Made by a program: the position numbers and the translations under genes. The notes below the pieces were generated by a model. It ran no database searches and was not told where the DNA came from. It worked only from the letters and a program-made list of their open reading frames with translations. Below, one piece after another: positions 14,101 through 27,436 of a stretch of 64,000 nt of DNA (position 1 is the first letter of the stretch; every line of letters begins with the position of its first letter). The stretch comes from Metopolophium dirhodum (Eukaryota; Arthropoda; Insecta; Hemiptera; Aphididae): contig NC_083568.1 of the NCBI RefSeq assembly GCF_019925205.1, forward strand, positions 8,120,393 through 8,184,392. The letters are read 5' to 3'.

Positions 14101-17100
14101 TTATACTAAAATAGACTTATTTCATGAAATTAATTTTTAAGTTGAAACATAATTGTATTTAAATTTTACTTTATTGTTAATCGGGAAACTTTTTGTAGCT
14201 ACCATTTAAAGTTTATATTATTTAAATACCAAAAAATCTTTTTGAATTACATTTTTTAAAGTAGTTTTTTCATAATCTGAATACTTGAAAAATAAAATGA
14301 AATTTCGCCAAAAGCCTTTTTAAAAGATACAATTTTTACCGAAATATTTGTTAAATAATGATAAACTTTTGCATATCATTCGCTTTGCTAAAACTATAAT
14401 TGCTGTTTTTGTATTTTTTTTTCCTTGGTCGTCAAGTCTGCGTAGACGGGGGAAAAACATTCAAAAGAAACAAATTAAAAATAATATTATCTCACAATTT
14501 CAATTAGTGCCGCTGTCAATCCATTGCGTAATCTGATTACCGATTAGATAATCCTTAGTATGCCAGTCGACCTATATTTTAGGACCTGCGAAAATAATTC
14601 AAAGTTCCGGCTGAAGACCGGTAGAATAATATTTTTCAGTGCCTATAATGTCTACCCCCGATGTATTTGACGATGTTCTACTTTTTCCCCTCTTTTTATC
14701 GTACAGTCGTTATTAATTATAGTCCATTTTTTTTTTTTTTTTTTGTTCCACTGATCCTCACTTTTTCTTCGTTGTTAAAAGAATTTCGCGCTAAAATACG
14801 TACATGACAGGTCCCAGGTGACACACATTGTGTGAATTTTTTTATTACTGTTATTATATTTTTTTCGCACATTTCGTTAAAAATGTAAAAGAGCGTTTGT
14901 GCTGATGATTAAATATTATTATTTTTGTCTTTTTTTTTTTAACGGCACATCATTAATGTCCATATATATGGATAATGACGAGATTTGATTGCGACATTCT
15001 CGCGAATAGGCGTAAAAATGAATGTCTTGCGATATTGTACATAAAAACAAGATACTCGAAGTAGTATTCAAGTAATTTTTAAGTAATTTTTCGAACAAAA
15101 TGTGATAGATAATAGTTGGTCACAAAATATAATATTGGTATTATCATTGTTGTCAGACATTGTCCACACAAATAATTTCCTCAGAGTTTGAAAAATCAAC
15201 GATCACGTAAATAATATTATTATATGATAAAAATAGATTCCGAATGCCGATCAGTACTAGTAATTAGTATTAAAACTATTTCTTTGTCATGTCTCATTCT
15301 AGTTTTCAATATTTTGAGTGATTATTAACATTTGTGTATTCAAAATTTAAATTATATACATTATTGCGTATGTTAGGTAAACAAATTACATAATATATTG
15401 TTTTATGTGAAAATAATGTGTATGTGACATCGCATGATGCCAATTTATAAAACTTTGGTTAACAAGTCGTCTCGTTAATAATATTTACAAGACCCTTTCG
15501 AGGGTTATCCTATTGGATTTTGTGAAATAAAGTCAATACAATTTAATATAAAAACTTACGTTTATCTTATATTTCTTAAAATATGTTTATCTTTGTTTAA
15601 ATTTTCGAACACTGGTACTATGAAAACGTATACTGGTAGAACTACTTATAATAGTTTATAATAACTATAAAAGTAAACTTAAGTTTAAATTACGTTTTTA
15701 CATTAATATTAAAAATAAATACAGCGATAATTAGTATACTGTATATAATAAATAGTTTTATGAATCTTACATCTTTAAACCTATATAGGCCTTTATAAAC
15801 CTATATAAACCTATAAAATAAAATGACCTAATCAAATTATTATAATATATTTTAATGCATATAGCATGTATTATGTTTATCTACATAAAATCATATCTAA
15901 AAATTACAATAGACTGTTTAAATAACTAGCTGATGACTTACAATACGATACCCAATCAGATGTGGTCGATTGTTTCATTTTTATTTCGCATGAAAATATT
16001 ATAGACCAATTTCATTGTTATGTCTCATTGTATTAATGAATCTAAGTAATAAATATAAATAGCAAAATATCAACGAAAAGTTGTCTGAAAAAATATTAAT
16101 TTACTGTGCTAGAATAGGTAGTTCTAAACATAAAAATTAAATATTAATAGTGTACAATATTTACCAAAATATGTACTTTCAAATTTGAATAAAAAATACC
16201 TGTACATTTTAGAAATCAAAACACGACGAAAATCATAATGTACATAATATTAAACTTGGGCAAGACAAAAAAATATTATTATTAAATATTCTACATGCGG
16301 GGGCGAGTGGGTACATAATAATCAAATTATGAAATCAGGATTCATGCTGGTCCTATTATATTTTATCTTTATTTAGTAAGGCTAAGCCTGATAAGACTAT
16401 TATAGTGCTTAAAAATGATTTAAGAGTAGTAAAAATAAATGGGTTTTTTTTTCATACGAAAATGAGTATATCAAATTTTTAATTTCGGAGTTTTAGTTTT
16501 TAAATTAAAATTTAAAATAAACAATATAATATGATATAGTAGTAGTATCATGCATATTGTATAAATGGTATACATTCCATAATGATGAGGGCCGTTTTCA
16601 CTTTTCAATGTTTTCTATCGGTTAACACAAAATTCACACCTCAATTTCGCATTACGTTTTCAGTATGGTATTGATCCAAAATGTTCAGTCGTTCATTATA
16701 ATACAGACGGAGCTACAATAGTGATTGAATTTTAAAATAAAAAAACAACTTTACCACTCCGTCGTTTCTGGAAGTCTCAACAAATATTGCTAGTACTAAT
16801 TAATAATTACTACGCAGAATAAAGTGATAAATTTAAAATATCAAAAATAATTCAACCGTAGCATACAACTTTGAAAAGAATAGCACTGCATACATATTTT
16901 TATTGAAATTAATATACAAACTACCTATACATTTTAAATTAAATAATTATTTTTTTTAATAAAATAATAACTATTTATAATTAATTCGTTCTCGCATCGT
17001 ACTTTGATGTATTTTAACGAGCCGTAATTATAATATGTATAAGTATTACACGTTTTTACAAATGATGAAAATTGTATATTATTGCGTATAGCATGCACAA

Positions 17101-19010
17101 ACAAATGTAGGTATCGTGTAAGTGATATATTTTTATGAATATATTTTGATATTTTCGGAACATTATTATTACATATATTTTAAGTATTTATCTTTGGTAA
17201 ATGCCCCAGTGGGCACAGAGTACAGTTGGCAAATTTAATATACATATTATTAATATACACAATACTGCAGCAGTTAATATTAGCGAGTTTTGAGGTGTGT
17301 GTGAACAGAAATATAACAGATCGAAAAACTGATACTGACATAAAAAATTCAATATTTTTCAAACTTGAATTCATATCGGTAGTAGAGCGGAATGAGGAAT
17401 CGAAATTTTGTAAGTTTGTTTCCTGTAGCGTTAGCACACAGTTCACCGGCGCAAAAAGACAATAATTGCGTTAACGCATGTAGAAACGTATACTTTTTAA
17501 ATATGAAAAAATAAACCTTAAACTCGAAGTGAGGATAACATAATATATAGTGGCAAAGCTGTAAAAAATATCAGACTATCTGAAAAATTCCGATATACCG
17601 ATGTGTCATTCTAGCTCGGTGTATAAAATCAATAAAACAAAATAGTTATGTGCGTATTATAGTCAAAACAGAAAATTGAACTTGTAAATCGAGATAGTAA
17701 ACCGGAAAATGATTTCCTTTTTCAAACAAATAATAACATTAAGACTACGATATACGTTATCAGTTATTTTGTATTCTCTCCGTAATACAAAAAGTTCGAC
17801 TTTCAAACAGCCTGATAACGATGGGTTTTCCAAACTTATAAAATATTTGCCCTTTCATCAGTTTTTTTTTTCTTGTTTGACAAAAGCAGTGAACGAGTTT
17901 TTATTACACTATAATATTATGTTTTATTATATATATTTATTATATGTACTATATGCATCACAACGTCATAATATATTACATCACAATATGTACACACAAG
18001 TGCGATAGAAATATGAATATTTTTATTAATGTTATTGCTCGTTGGGCATGGTCGTTTCGTATGAGATACAAAGAATAATCATTTTTTTTTTTTCGGGCGA
18101 TGTTATGGATCCGACACTTTGCAGTTATTTACACGCGTTCGTTACGAATTGATTACAATAGCTGATAATATAGATAATATTATTATATTCCGTCGCCATT
18201 GTGCGCTCTCGCCGTTGGTTTTTATTTTTTCTCATTACAAATAATAATTGTCGGACGCGTGATCGAGAGCTACGAAAAATCTGACGAAATCTTCCTACTC
18301 GGGGCCGAGTAAATGCGATTACACTGCAGGGAATAACTGCATCGATCGTGACCGGCATGACAATGACGAATTTCGCCCGACGAAAATCGATTACTTTATT
18401 ATTACCATTATATATATATATATAAAAGTAAAAGCGTTTAGTACATAGTAATTTCGTCAAACTTTTCTTCTTCTTTTTTTTTTTTTTGGTCACCCAAGCG
18501 TCTCCGGTGAGTCCTTGATACGCGTATTTCGTCACGTATACTACCTCCATAAAATATGTATATGTTATTATACAGCTATATGTACATGCGTAGATCATAT
18601 TATTATTATACAGCCGTATAGTTTGTAAAATTCTAAGCGAGCGATGCGATATTATTTCCGACTGTGGCGCCATATAATATATGGTTAAACCATTTCTATT
18701 TTATGATAATTACCATTATATTATTATATTACCATCGAGCTGTATTATTGTTATCGAGGGATTAAGACGCATGAACTTTTTCGATAAGAGTGGTCAGTTC
18801 CTTCGATCCACCCCCACCCCCCCTTACTTAATCGTAAGTTTATAATATCGTGCATATGTCACCGGTGGGGTCTCTCACCGCCGGCACTCGCTGCAAGGGA
18901 CGACAGAAACACCATCACATAATATAATCAGTACTGGATGTACAAATTGTGTAACCCGGGGCACAACATATAATATTAGCGTCCCTATGCTATATATATA
19001 TGCTTTATGA
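10441..19010. other. AT-rich noncoding DNA with simple repeats
   Basis: No supportable gene. It contains the long (ATT)n tract at 11119-11170, several poly-T/poly-A runs, and a short local repetition of aaacctatata at about 15777-15815. Open frames are short and scattered. Confidence 0.55.
11119..11170 (+). repeat. (ATT)17 microsatellite
   Basis: About 17 uninterrupted ATT units, the longest trinucleotide tract in the window. Confidence 0.9.
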
Positions 19011-20600
19011 GTGTAAAATTTGAAATTTGCGCCCCGGATCGCCCCCACCCCTAGATCCGCCGGTAATGCGTATATAACGATAATATACAATATATACGTG
19101 CGAGGCGGTTTCATCATTTCGATAACCAACACCTCCGCCACCAACACGCGCGATTCGCGACGGCCATTTGTTTTTATGGGTCTGCCGTGGATCGACCGAG
19201 TACACATTATACTATGTGTAGTAGGTATACATATGAATACATGTATACAGGTATAACACAAATGGGTTTTCATTTATATTTCGCGCTTGTTCTCGCTGTG
19301 TATATATATATATTTGTCCAACCCCCCCCCCCCCGTTTTTGTGTCGTCATAAAACGCGCGCGACAAGGAAGAAAATACCTCAGTCTTCGAACATATACCT
19401 AATAAAGTGCAGTGTGTATATATTATATGTATATTTGTGTGGGTGTGTATATTCTTATTTCTTGTATATATATATATATATATATTTAATATATACGTGA
19501 TCGGATCGGTTGTGCTCGACTTATGACGCGGGGGTGGCGGTGGCGGCTGTTGGGAATATGCTGTTTTGAATACGCGCGCGTAAAGCTAACGCATATACGA
19601 CTATATATATTATGTAGGTATACTTTTTCCTTTTTTTTCTTCTTTTTTTATATACGTACAATAAAAAGTCGACGCGTAAAAAATGTACGACCGGAAAACT
19701 ACCCTTGGTCGTCTCGTCGCGTCTATACGATTTCGTCGTACGACCCTCCTGTACGCCAACACCACTCGCCGGTAAAAAAAAAAAAAAAACAAAACCGGCC
19801 GTAAAAACAATAGGTACGACGCGTGCGCGCGCAGGACAAGACCGTTGCAAACGATATTATTGTCCGACCCTCTCAAAACGAGGTATAGTTTTCCATCTCC
19901 TTCGGCGCGCTCGCCGAGATCGGCAATTCATCACGATCAACGGTGCGCGACTGGGGCTGTCACAAATCCAAAATATTCACGCCGAGCTCGTCGTCCTTAA
20001 TCGTGCGTCCCCACGGTCAGAGGTGCAGGTTGTTTTTGCCCCCCCCCCCACCAATTTTTATCATTTCTCTCACACCCTCTCTCTATCTCTCTCACTCTCT
20101 CTCACTCTCGCTCTCTCTCTCTCTCTCACACTCTATATTTCTCTCTTTCTCTCGATAAATATATATATAAAAACGCGATACACAGTACATATAGTATTAC
20201 ATACACACGCACGCAGATATATTATATTTAGCGCACTATTTACTATATTATAATATATTCATAGATATTATTTATATATAAATTATATCATACGTGCATG
20301 TGCCGTGCTCGAGGATAACGCAACATTATTGCGTACGCGTGACTGTTTATCGAAACGATTCGGTGGGTCTCACCCGAACCAGATATCCGGTATATAGGTA
20401 TACACACTCACGAGGTATGCAATATAATAGTACATTATTATTATAATATACGTTCACGACGATTTATGCATCCAGCGATCGTGTGTCCATCTCGGATATA
20501 TCTTATACTATACGAGACAGGTGAACGCCGTTTTTCCTATTCCCCCCCCCCCCCCTTAAACACTATATTAAATCGATAATGTTCGCAGAACCGAATAGTT
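19011..20600. other. Low-complexity, GC-mixed noncoding region
   Basis: It contains a C13 run (19322-19334), a C14 run (20542-20555), poly-A and poly-T runs, and a long pyrimidine (CT) tract. The open frames here largely translate the simple repeats (Ser/Leu from CT, Lys from poly-A), so I assign no gene. Confidence 0.5.
20065..20154 (+). repeat. Imperfect (CT)n pyrimidine tract, ~90 bp
   Basis: Almost pure pyrimidine strand built of CT units with a few CA interruptions. Confidence 0.9.
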
Positions 20601-21126
20601 GTATGGCGTAATAATTATTATGTTCTGGCGATACGAAAAAAATCTATTTGCGGACAAAATAATATATAAAATGTCCCAACTACCATTAAAAAAAAAAAAA
20701 CGTAATGGAATCGCTGAACGGAAAATAACTTGCAAAAGTACTATTTAAGTAGGTACCTCCTATATAAATGTTTCTCGTAAAGTTTTCTTTTCTTTTTTAA
20801 AATCAACTTTATGCCTAATAAATCAAATCGCGTTTTTATACATTAATATTGCGTCGTATAATAAACGTATAAAAATATAGTCTCGCTGAAAAGTACTCGG
20901 AGGTTAATTGTCGTTTCTGCTGTGCATTTAATAGGTACGTTAGATATTCGTCTACTACATTTCACATTATTATAATAAACTATATACGGCGCAGAGAGAC
21001 GGACAATTTTAAACGCGATATTGACACATTGTTGAGAAGTCGGAGTTGTACGTTAACTCGGAGGTGGGGGGGGGGGGGGCGGAAACTTCGAAGTTTACCA
21101 AACATATTGACGTTGAAAACACCTGG
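20601..21126. other. Noncoding flank of transposase remnant
   Basis: AT-rich, with a G14 run at 21066-21079. Further decayed transposase sequence may extend in here from the right, but I cannot align any. Confidence 0.4.
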
Positions 21127-21434
21127 TTTTAACAGGACGGAGCAACCTCGCACACTGTCCGAGTGTCGATGGCAGCAGTCAGACGGTTGTTCAGTAACCG
21201 CGTTATCTCCTAGAACGCTGTCATTGATTGGCCACCCCGATTCCCCCGGACCTATCCGTCTGCGAATTTTTTTTTTTTATGGCCACATCTAAAGCGTATC
21301 ATCTACAGTTGTACTCCAAATGCCCCAAGACCATTCACGACCTCGATAAAATTCCACGCTGTACCTTGTGTCATGCAACGCTGAATTTCAAAAATCGACT
21401 TACCGAGTATATTGCGCAAAATTGTCAACATTAA
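21127..21434 (+). pseudogene. Degenerate mariner/IS630-type (DDE) transposase, C-terminal fragment
   Basis: Remnant of a DNA-transposon transposase, which cuts and joins element ends using three acidic residues. Frame 21133-21210 reads QDGATSHTVRVSMAAV followed by a segment ending RVIS. This matches the block around the second catalytic Asp in insect Tc1/mariner-IS630 transposases (usually F-Q-Q-D-G-A-T-x-H-T). The reading then moves through two other frames: a WPP motif near 21229, PPDLSVCEFF near 21246-21275, then KTIHDL and NFKNRL motifs ending at a stop at 21432-21434. At least two nonsense changes are visible: TAA at 21130-21132, where CAA is normal, and TAG at 21211-21213. There are also at least two frameshifts, one in a T run. 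The third acidic position reads Glu. It is certainly inactive. The N-terminal helix-turn-helix region and the terminal repeats are not recognisable. Confidence 0.85.
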
Positions 21435-23177
21435 TTTACGGTATTTAAAAAAAAAAGATATTACTTTTAAATTTCAAAAATGAATGACACAATTATTATA
21501 CGAGCTCTTCAATATAGCTTATATAAATAAAAATATATTCACTCATTTCTCGTGGCCGTGCTATATACTATATATGCATATAATAATAATTCAAATTTAA
21601 TATTTATGCGGCGGCCAATTGTTGCGTTAATACAACGAAAAAAAATTGCCATTATTAACGATTAATCGTGTATATATGCGAGTACACGCTGCAGTTACAC
21701 ATCATCCAAAAAGGCTACGCCCGGTGCTTAAGCGTTTTGTAATTTGGAATGCAGCCAATGGGATCCAGGCCTGAGTTATGACCACCGTCTTAGTATAATA
21801 TTATAATAATATATCGTTTGGAGGTCTAAACACTGCGAAAAACAGTCTGCGCGCGTATAATATGTGCAATGGGGATTAGTATATTGTATGCCATTTAAAC
21901 ATAAAAATACGGCGCCGCTGGTCCACTGACGGTAAATTTGATTAAGACTTAAACGATTTACACGCATGCACGCCGTTTTGCGATACATAGGTTATTTCAA
22001 TACTACGCGCCAAACACGATCACGCCCTTTTTTCAACAATAATGCAGTTATTCAAAATCTTATTTTTGAAATTTTGAAATATACTCAAAGTACATGTTTT
22101 TAAATTCTTGAGATTTTTTGTACTGCTCAAAGAGTGTCCTGTGGATATACAAACTTCTGTTTTTTCAAATGAGAACCCTCCCCCAGCCCCCCCCCCTTTT
22201 AACTGTAAATTATTTAGTGGATAATTTTCCTGAAAAATTTTACGTATCAGAATCAAAATCAGTACAAGTAGTTTTTTATTTATTTAATTTTGTGGTCTGA
22301 AGGTAAAAGGTCCATATGGTAATGGTCTTATGAGATATGCGGCTATAGTGGTATGAAAATTGTAGTCATTAATATTAATCTATGAACATGAATAATATTT
22401 GTAAAAATTGCCAAAGTATAATAAATAGGTATCTACTAATTCCTCTATTACTTTTATTTTATATTATTTTAAAAGCATTTTTAAAGACTATTTTAATTTC
22501 GAATTAGGTGAATACATCAATATTTTTTTTTAAATGTTCGACTAAATAATCTTAAGAAAAAAAGGAGGTTCTTATTTTAAAAACAAAAGTTTTTATCACC
22601 ATAGAACACTCCTTAACCAGTACAAACAATTTTGAAAAAATTGTCTCTGAATATGATAATATTTAAAAATTCCAAGAATCAGAATTTAAATAAATTCATT
22701 GTTAGAAGAACAAATTGGGGTGAGCATGCTTGATAAATATCACTCTGTATATTATATTATTTTGTTTGTCGGTCCACTGCACCGTTTTTCTACGTAACAC
22801 ACCGCTGCAATTGTCGCTATTATCATTATAATATATCGTATTATAATATCGTAACCGATTTCTGTTCTCTCAGCTTGCGGTTTATGGCCACTTTCGGAAC
22901 CCCGTGGGTTTGGGTTCGAATCCAATTGTCTTCCGCACATAAACAACATTATAATATCGTGCAAAAAACCTTTTCCCCCGCGCTAAACATGTCACCTCGA
23001 CGAACCGCTATACAATCGAATTATGATGGTGTTGTACATCATACGAAACCGAAATAATACAATTTACAATATTGAATATATGACAAATGATAATAAATAC
23101 CTACAACACCTATTCGATATTATCTTGTACATAATATGGGGTCTATAATATACACGTACTCTCTAGTGTTTCCCCGA
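21435..23177. other. Noncoding DNA, probably repeat-derived in part
   Basis: No gene supported. The part from about 22040 to 22757 has the texture of a decayed interspersed repeat and ends in atcactctgtata, resembling a terminal repeat end. A perfect pol III B-box-like word lies at 22913-22923 but no tRNA can be folded around it. Confidence 0.4.
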
Positions 23178-23399
23178 GACAAGGCTGGAACACATTTTTG
23201 GAAGGGGCTTAAAAACGAATCATATTTTTTCACAACATAAGAAGAAATCAACTTAATAAAAATGTATGTGTATAATATTATTATTATAATACATCTATAA
23301 TAACAATGGTTTTCTTATGTATTACATGTGTGATAAATGTATACAATTTTAAATTAAATATTTTAGGTATTGATAGTTTAACAGTCTCTCTGTTTAATT

Positions 23400-23430
<31 letters not shown>
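23178..23430 (+). repeat. Copy 1 of C-run-terminated dispersed repeat
   Basis: It begins with gacaaggc...ggaacacat...ggaagggg and ends in C10 followed by A18 (23403-23430). A related but diverged segment, also ending in a C run, lies at 47604-47734 in the same orientation. No coding sequence is seen. Confidence 0.4.
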
Positions 23431-23432
<2 letters not shown>

Positions 23433-23671
23433 TCGGCATTGACTATAGATACTGGGATTGAAACAAATAAGAAACGGAAACGTCCAACGGAGTTAAATTT
23501 TTTGTAATTTTTATAGCAATTATCATTGTTTACTTTGAAATATTGTTTCTAATTGTATGACAACTGATAATGTAAGCTACTCGATAACAGATTCTTTGTG
23601 AAAACTTAACTCTGTGGTAGTTATAATATATTATATATAGTTACTTGGCACCCGCGATAACGCAGCACGGG

Positions 23672-23731
23672 ATACCGTCACATAGCCTCCTAAACGAGTA
23701 AGTACCAAAATTGCCTATACAACACGCCGGC
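23672..23731 (+). repeat. 60-bp dispersed repeat, copy 1
   Basis: It ends in aattgcctatacaacacgcc + ggc. The reverse complement of this segment recurs at 47808-47866 with a long identical core and scattered mismatches over the rest. Confidence 0.8.
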
Positions 23732-24353
23732 TTTTATTATAATATCTCTTTATATTTATAATAATATTCATAATTAATCTCGTGTAATCGACGCTAATCT
23801 CTGAAACCACTTCACCGATTTTAATGCAATTGTTTAAATGTCTCTTGCTATTGGTCCAAATTGAGAGATAGTATAGTTGTTATTTTGATAGGTAGCCCTA
23901 GTTTTTTTTTACTTCACATTTGAGAAAGGATTTTGAGATTTGCGATTGACATTTTTGTTTATAAATCGTTGCTATTGGTCAGGGCTTACATATTACAATA
24001 TTCACAGGAGAAATTAGTATTTGTTGCAATTGGTTACTCGGACAGATGAGCATCGTCACGTGTAATGGTTTCGAATAAAGAAATATTATAATATCTTAAT
24101 ACAAATATGAGAGTTGAATGTATGTTTGTAGCCCATATAGGTTCTCAAAAAGTGTTCAACTGATTTTGTGAAAATTTCAAATCGTTCTTGGAGATATTGG
24201 GGAAATTTAGAGAGTGGTTTGAACCACGTTCGATTTATATAAAGTCCTATATCCAATCCACCGCAGGCAAATTGTCAATCTCGGCCGTCCACCGACGCAA
24301 ATTTTCCCGTTAACTGAGGAGGTGCACCTGAACTAAGATACGCCTGCATAGCA

Positions 24354-24542
24354 CTATATTTTATATTTTTTCACGGAAGGCGTCGGGTTGTACTGGCTTA
24401 AAATGGATGTTGGTTCATCCGAAGTTAATAAACTAAAAACTGCTAGACCGTTTTCAATAAAAATTATATCAGTAGATTCCTTGAGACTTGGAGGGCGTTT
24501 ATATCGTATTTTTTCAACTCCTGTAGCTAAAGGATAGCTCAC
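24354..24542 (-). pseudogene. Coding-like fragment inside a transposable element
   Basis: On the minus strand an open frame continues from about 24580 to a TAG stop at 24354-24356, with no ATG at its beginning. The translation looks like genuine protein despite the AT-rich setting: it contains SYPLATGVEKIRYKRPPSL, then KESTDIIFIENGLAVFSLL, then SQYNPTPSVKKYKI. It therefore resembles a 3' exon or a transposon ORF end rather than random sequence. I do not recognise the family. It lies within the decayed element at 23634-24735, so it is either the element's own protein or a captured host exon. No good acceptor is visible directly upstream. It is probably not functional. Confidence 0.35.
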
Positions 24543-24735
24543 ACTGTCTTGATTTTTTTTCAGTTTATAAAAAAAAATTGTTTAATCTAAGTAGTTACCA
24601 TTGGTTACATACCTATTACATTACTATTATGTTATAATTAGAAGAAATATGGAATATACATTTATTTTTACATAAATATTTATTAAAATTATAAATCTTT
24701 GGCCCGGGCCACGTCGTCGGGCGGGACAGCTATAT

Positions 24736-25860
24736 TATTATATAAATATTAAATAATAATATAATAACATTTAATAAAAACATCTAAAATAACTGCAACT
24801 GTGCTTATAATTTCTACGCGGAAAAAATGTATAACAACACCATGATACAAAAAGCGAATAGCGAGTCCACAAAACAATCAGAACCAGTGACAGTTCTACA
24901 GTAGTATTTCATTATTATTTTTTTGTGGTTAACATTTAATCAACCGGAAATTTATTGAAAATTGTTTTTAAAATGTTTAACGTTTCATGATCTGTGAAGT
25001 ACTACGATAAATATTATGTGTTAGTGCACAATGATATTTCAATTAAAAATGATTCAAGCGCTCCAGACTTTAGGCCGCCACGCCCCGATAGTCCGAAGTT
25101 TATTCGTCCAACATTGATGTGTAGGCCCATATTAAATATTACTATATATATATATGTTTTATAAGTTTGGCGAGTTTTTATAAACCACACCAAAGAAAGC
25201 CGTAAAGTCGATTTGTATAAGTACATAAATATGCTTTTATACGAAACATATACGATAAGCTGATATCGTGGAGTCTTCACCGCGAGGCGATTTCTATATG
25301 GTATTACAGTCTGTATATGAAAGTGTGCGTGTGTGAGTTGTGCACGTATCGCGAGGCTTTGAGTATGATATTATGTAATTAATCGAATGCGAAAACGTTG
25401 ACTGAAAGCTGATTGCGGCCTATGCGATGTCACGAGCGGGGAATGCAAATTAAGTCCACGCACAATGTTTTATATACAATCATAAAAATAGCATTGGTTT
25501 TTATGGCGCGGCGGCGTACTCGGAATTCGAATAAACGTTTTTATCGAAAGCGTTTTTAGCAGTAGGCATTATAATATACAAAAGCACGTAAAGCTCAACG
25601 CCGAGGTAATTTTTTTTTTTCGTACGACCGTAATAATTAAATTGCCGATTTGACTTGAGAAAAAAAAAAACCTCAAATAAAAAAAACGGTGCCATTAAAT
25701 ATATGATTGTTTACGTTCCGTCCGAGTTCTGACACGGAGCAGAGCAGCGAGAGGCGAAATATATTTTCGTTTTAATCCCGAGTAATATTTATTTCTATAG
25801 TTACCGCCTTTTCCCCATTCCTTCTCAGCGTCCGAACCGCAGAAATATCATACAACTCTG

Positions 25861-25894
<34 letters not shown>

Positions 25895-27436
25895 GAGGAG
25901 TCGTCCACGGTGGTGCCGTTCATATACCAAACGATCGGATCGATATAACGCGTGGCACGTATTCCATACACGCATTTACTCGTCCTGTCCATATATATAT
26001 ATATTATGTGCGTATACCTCGTAGATTTCGTCGGCGCTAATTAGTGCGTTTAATGATCGGCATTTACGCGCTAAACGCGAACCGCTGTGATGTCAATAAC
26101 GCGCGTGCCTTCCGGGTACCGCACCGTACCCACGCGGAGAGGTGCGTGCGAGTCTCTAAACCATCGCCTCTTCAAACGGACACGAATACAATATTATAAT
26201 ACATGTCGGCCCGCAATTATCATACGCTCGACTCTCGCCCAAATGTGTGTATGAATCGTGTGCGGGTATAGATGCACACACGGCCCCCCCCCCCCCCCGG
26301 CCGCCGCCGCCGGATTATCTGTATAATTTCGAGGGATCGTTTGTTTTCATTAGTCCGACCGCGGCGTGTCTATATACAATATCGTGTGCGCATGATACGA
26401 AAACCGCGTAGTCTGCACCACTATTTATTAGCTACACGGCGAACGAATGCTACAATGCTTCGGGACCACACGCATTATTATATTATGTTATATATTATTA
26501 TTGTTTTTGTTATATTACATACAGCGGGTATAATTTAACGTAATACCTGTCTTGCTGGATCTAATATTGTAGAAAGCCTCGAGCCGTTTTTGGTTTAGCT
26601 ATTCGCCCATAGTCAGGCGTGAACTGCGAACTGGACGCAATGATATGTAATAACGTTTTTGCGAGACAAACGCGACATTGCAAACATTGTTTTTCAATAA
26701 TATTTCCGCGGTTGAGGTAATTGGATATTTAAAAAAATAAATCAGCGCGAGTATAATACTGTTCAGTAATTTATAACCCCCTCGCGTATACGCGCTTATG
26801 GATAATATCGTATTTTAGTTATGTTTATTGGTCGATAAAACTTACCGTTGGTGTCTTTTTACTTGATTTAGATGGTTTGACGTTCGCTTTTTTTTTTGTT
26901 CATTATAAATATATTTCACAATCCGCAAGTTAAAATTTTCACGATAAAATTTTCAAGACGTTTTTTACACCACCACAAGACACTTGTTAAACGGTACATA
27001 TATAGGTGTACGACGTCTTTGAGTATGGCTGGTGTACGCGATATCTATTTTAAAATTCGGTCATTAAAAGTGTACCTATACTTAAAAAGTCAGAATTTTT
27101 CAACAAATTTGTTGTAAAACGAAAAATAAAATGGGGCTAAAAACGACAAATTCGCTCGGCGAGCACCTCTTATATAACGGCCGTACGAGTTGCAGTGCCT
27201 CGTATTATCCGCGTATATTGTTATGAGGCGTCTACAACTTTTACTTAGGTACATCGGTCATAGGGTCCGGGATGACGCTTCACCGAAGCCGACACTGAAG
27301 TTTTGTAGGCGCGCATGGCCGTCGTCTCGTGTCGGGTGAACGCAATAACGGTAATACATATGCCACCTATATATATATATTATGTTTTAATATACGAGAA
27401 CGTGAAAACGCAATAATCCGATAATATAATGTATTA
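24736..27436. other. Noncoding DNA with GC-richer patches
   Basis: No gene supported. It contains a (CT)14 tract (25863-25891) and a C15 run (26284-26298). The part from about 25740 to 26340 is GC-richer and open in several frames, without recognisable protein features. Confidence 0.45.
25863..25891 (+). repeat. (CT)14 microsatellite
   Basis: Uninterrupted CT dinucleotide tract. Confidence 0.9.

Larger units (their letters stand above)
23634..24735. mobile_element. Decayed transposable element with GC-rich inverted-like ends
   Basis: Both ends show a tatatag word followed by a GC-rich stretch. On the left it is cacccgcgataacgcagcac from 23649; on the right, read on the minus strand, it is agctgtcccgcccgacgacg from about 24731. 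The outer words agree and the GC-rich parts are only loosely alike. The interior has the phrases cttcaccgattttaatg (about 23809) and caactgattttgtgaaaat (about 24157), a kind of word common in interspersed insect repeats. It also has a coding-like minus-strand fragment. The left end overlaps a 60-bp dispersed repeat. Boundaries and family are inference. Confidence 0.35.

Noticed and set aside
19705..20253. 182-codon plus-strand ORF
   Set aside because: Much of it is poly-Lys from an A run and Ser/Leu from the CT tract. It lacks an identifiable domain.
22876..22940. tRNA or tRNA-derived SINE suggested by ggttcgaatcc (22913-22923)
   Set aside because: The B-box word is perfect, but the T stem around it does not pair, no A box fits at the usual distance and no acceptor stem can be formed.
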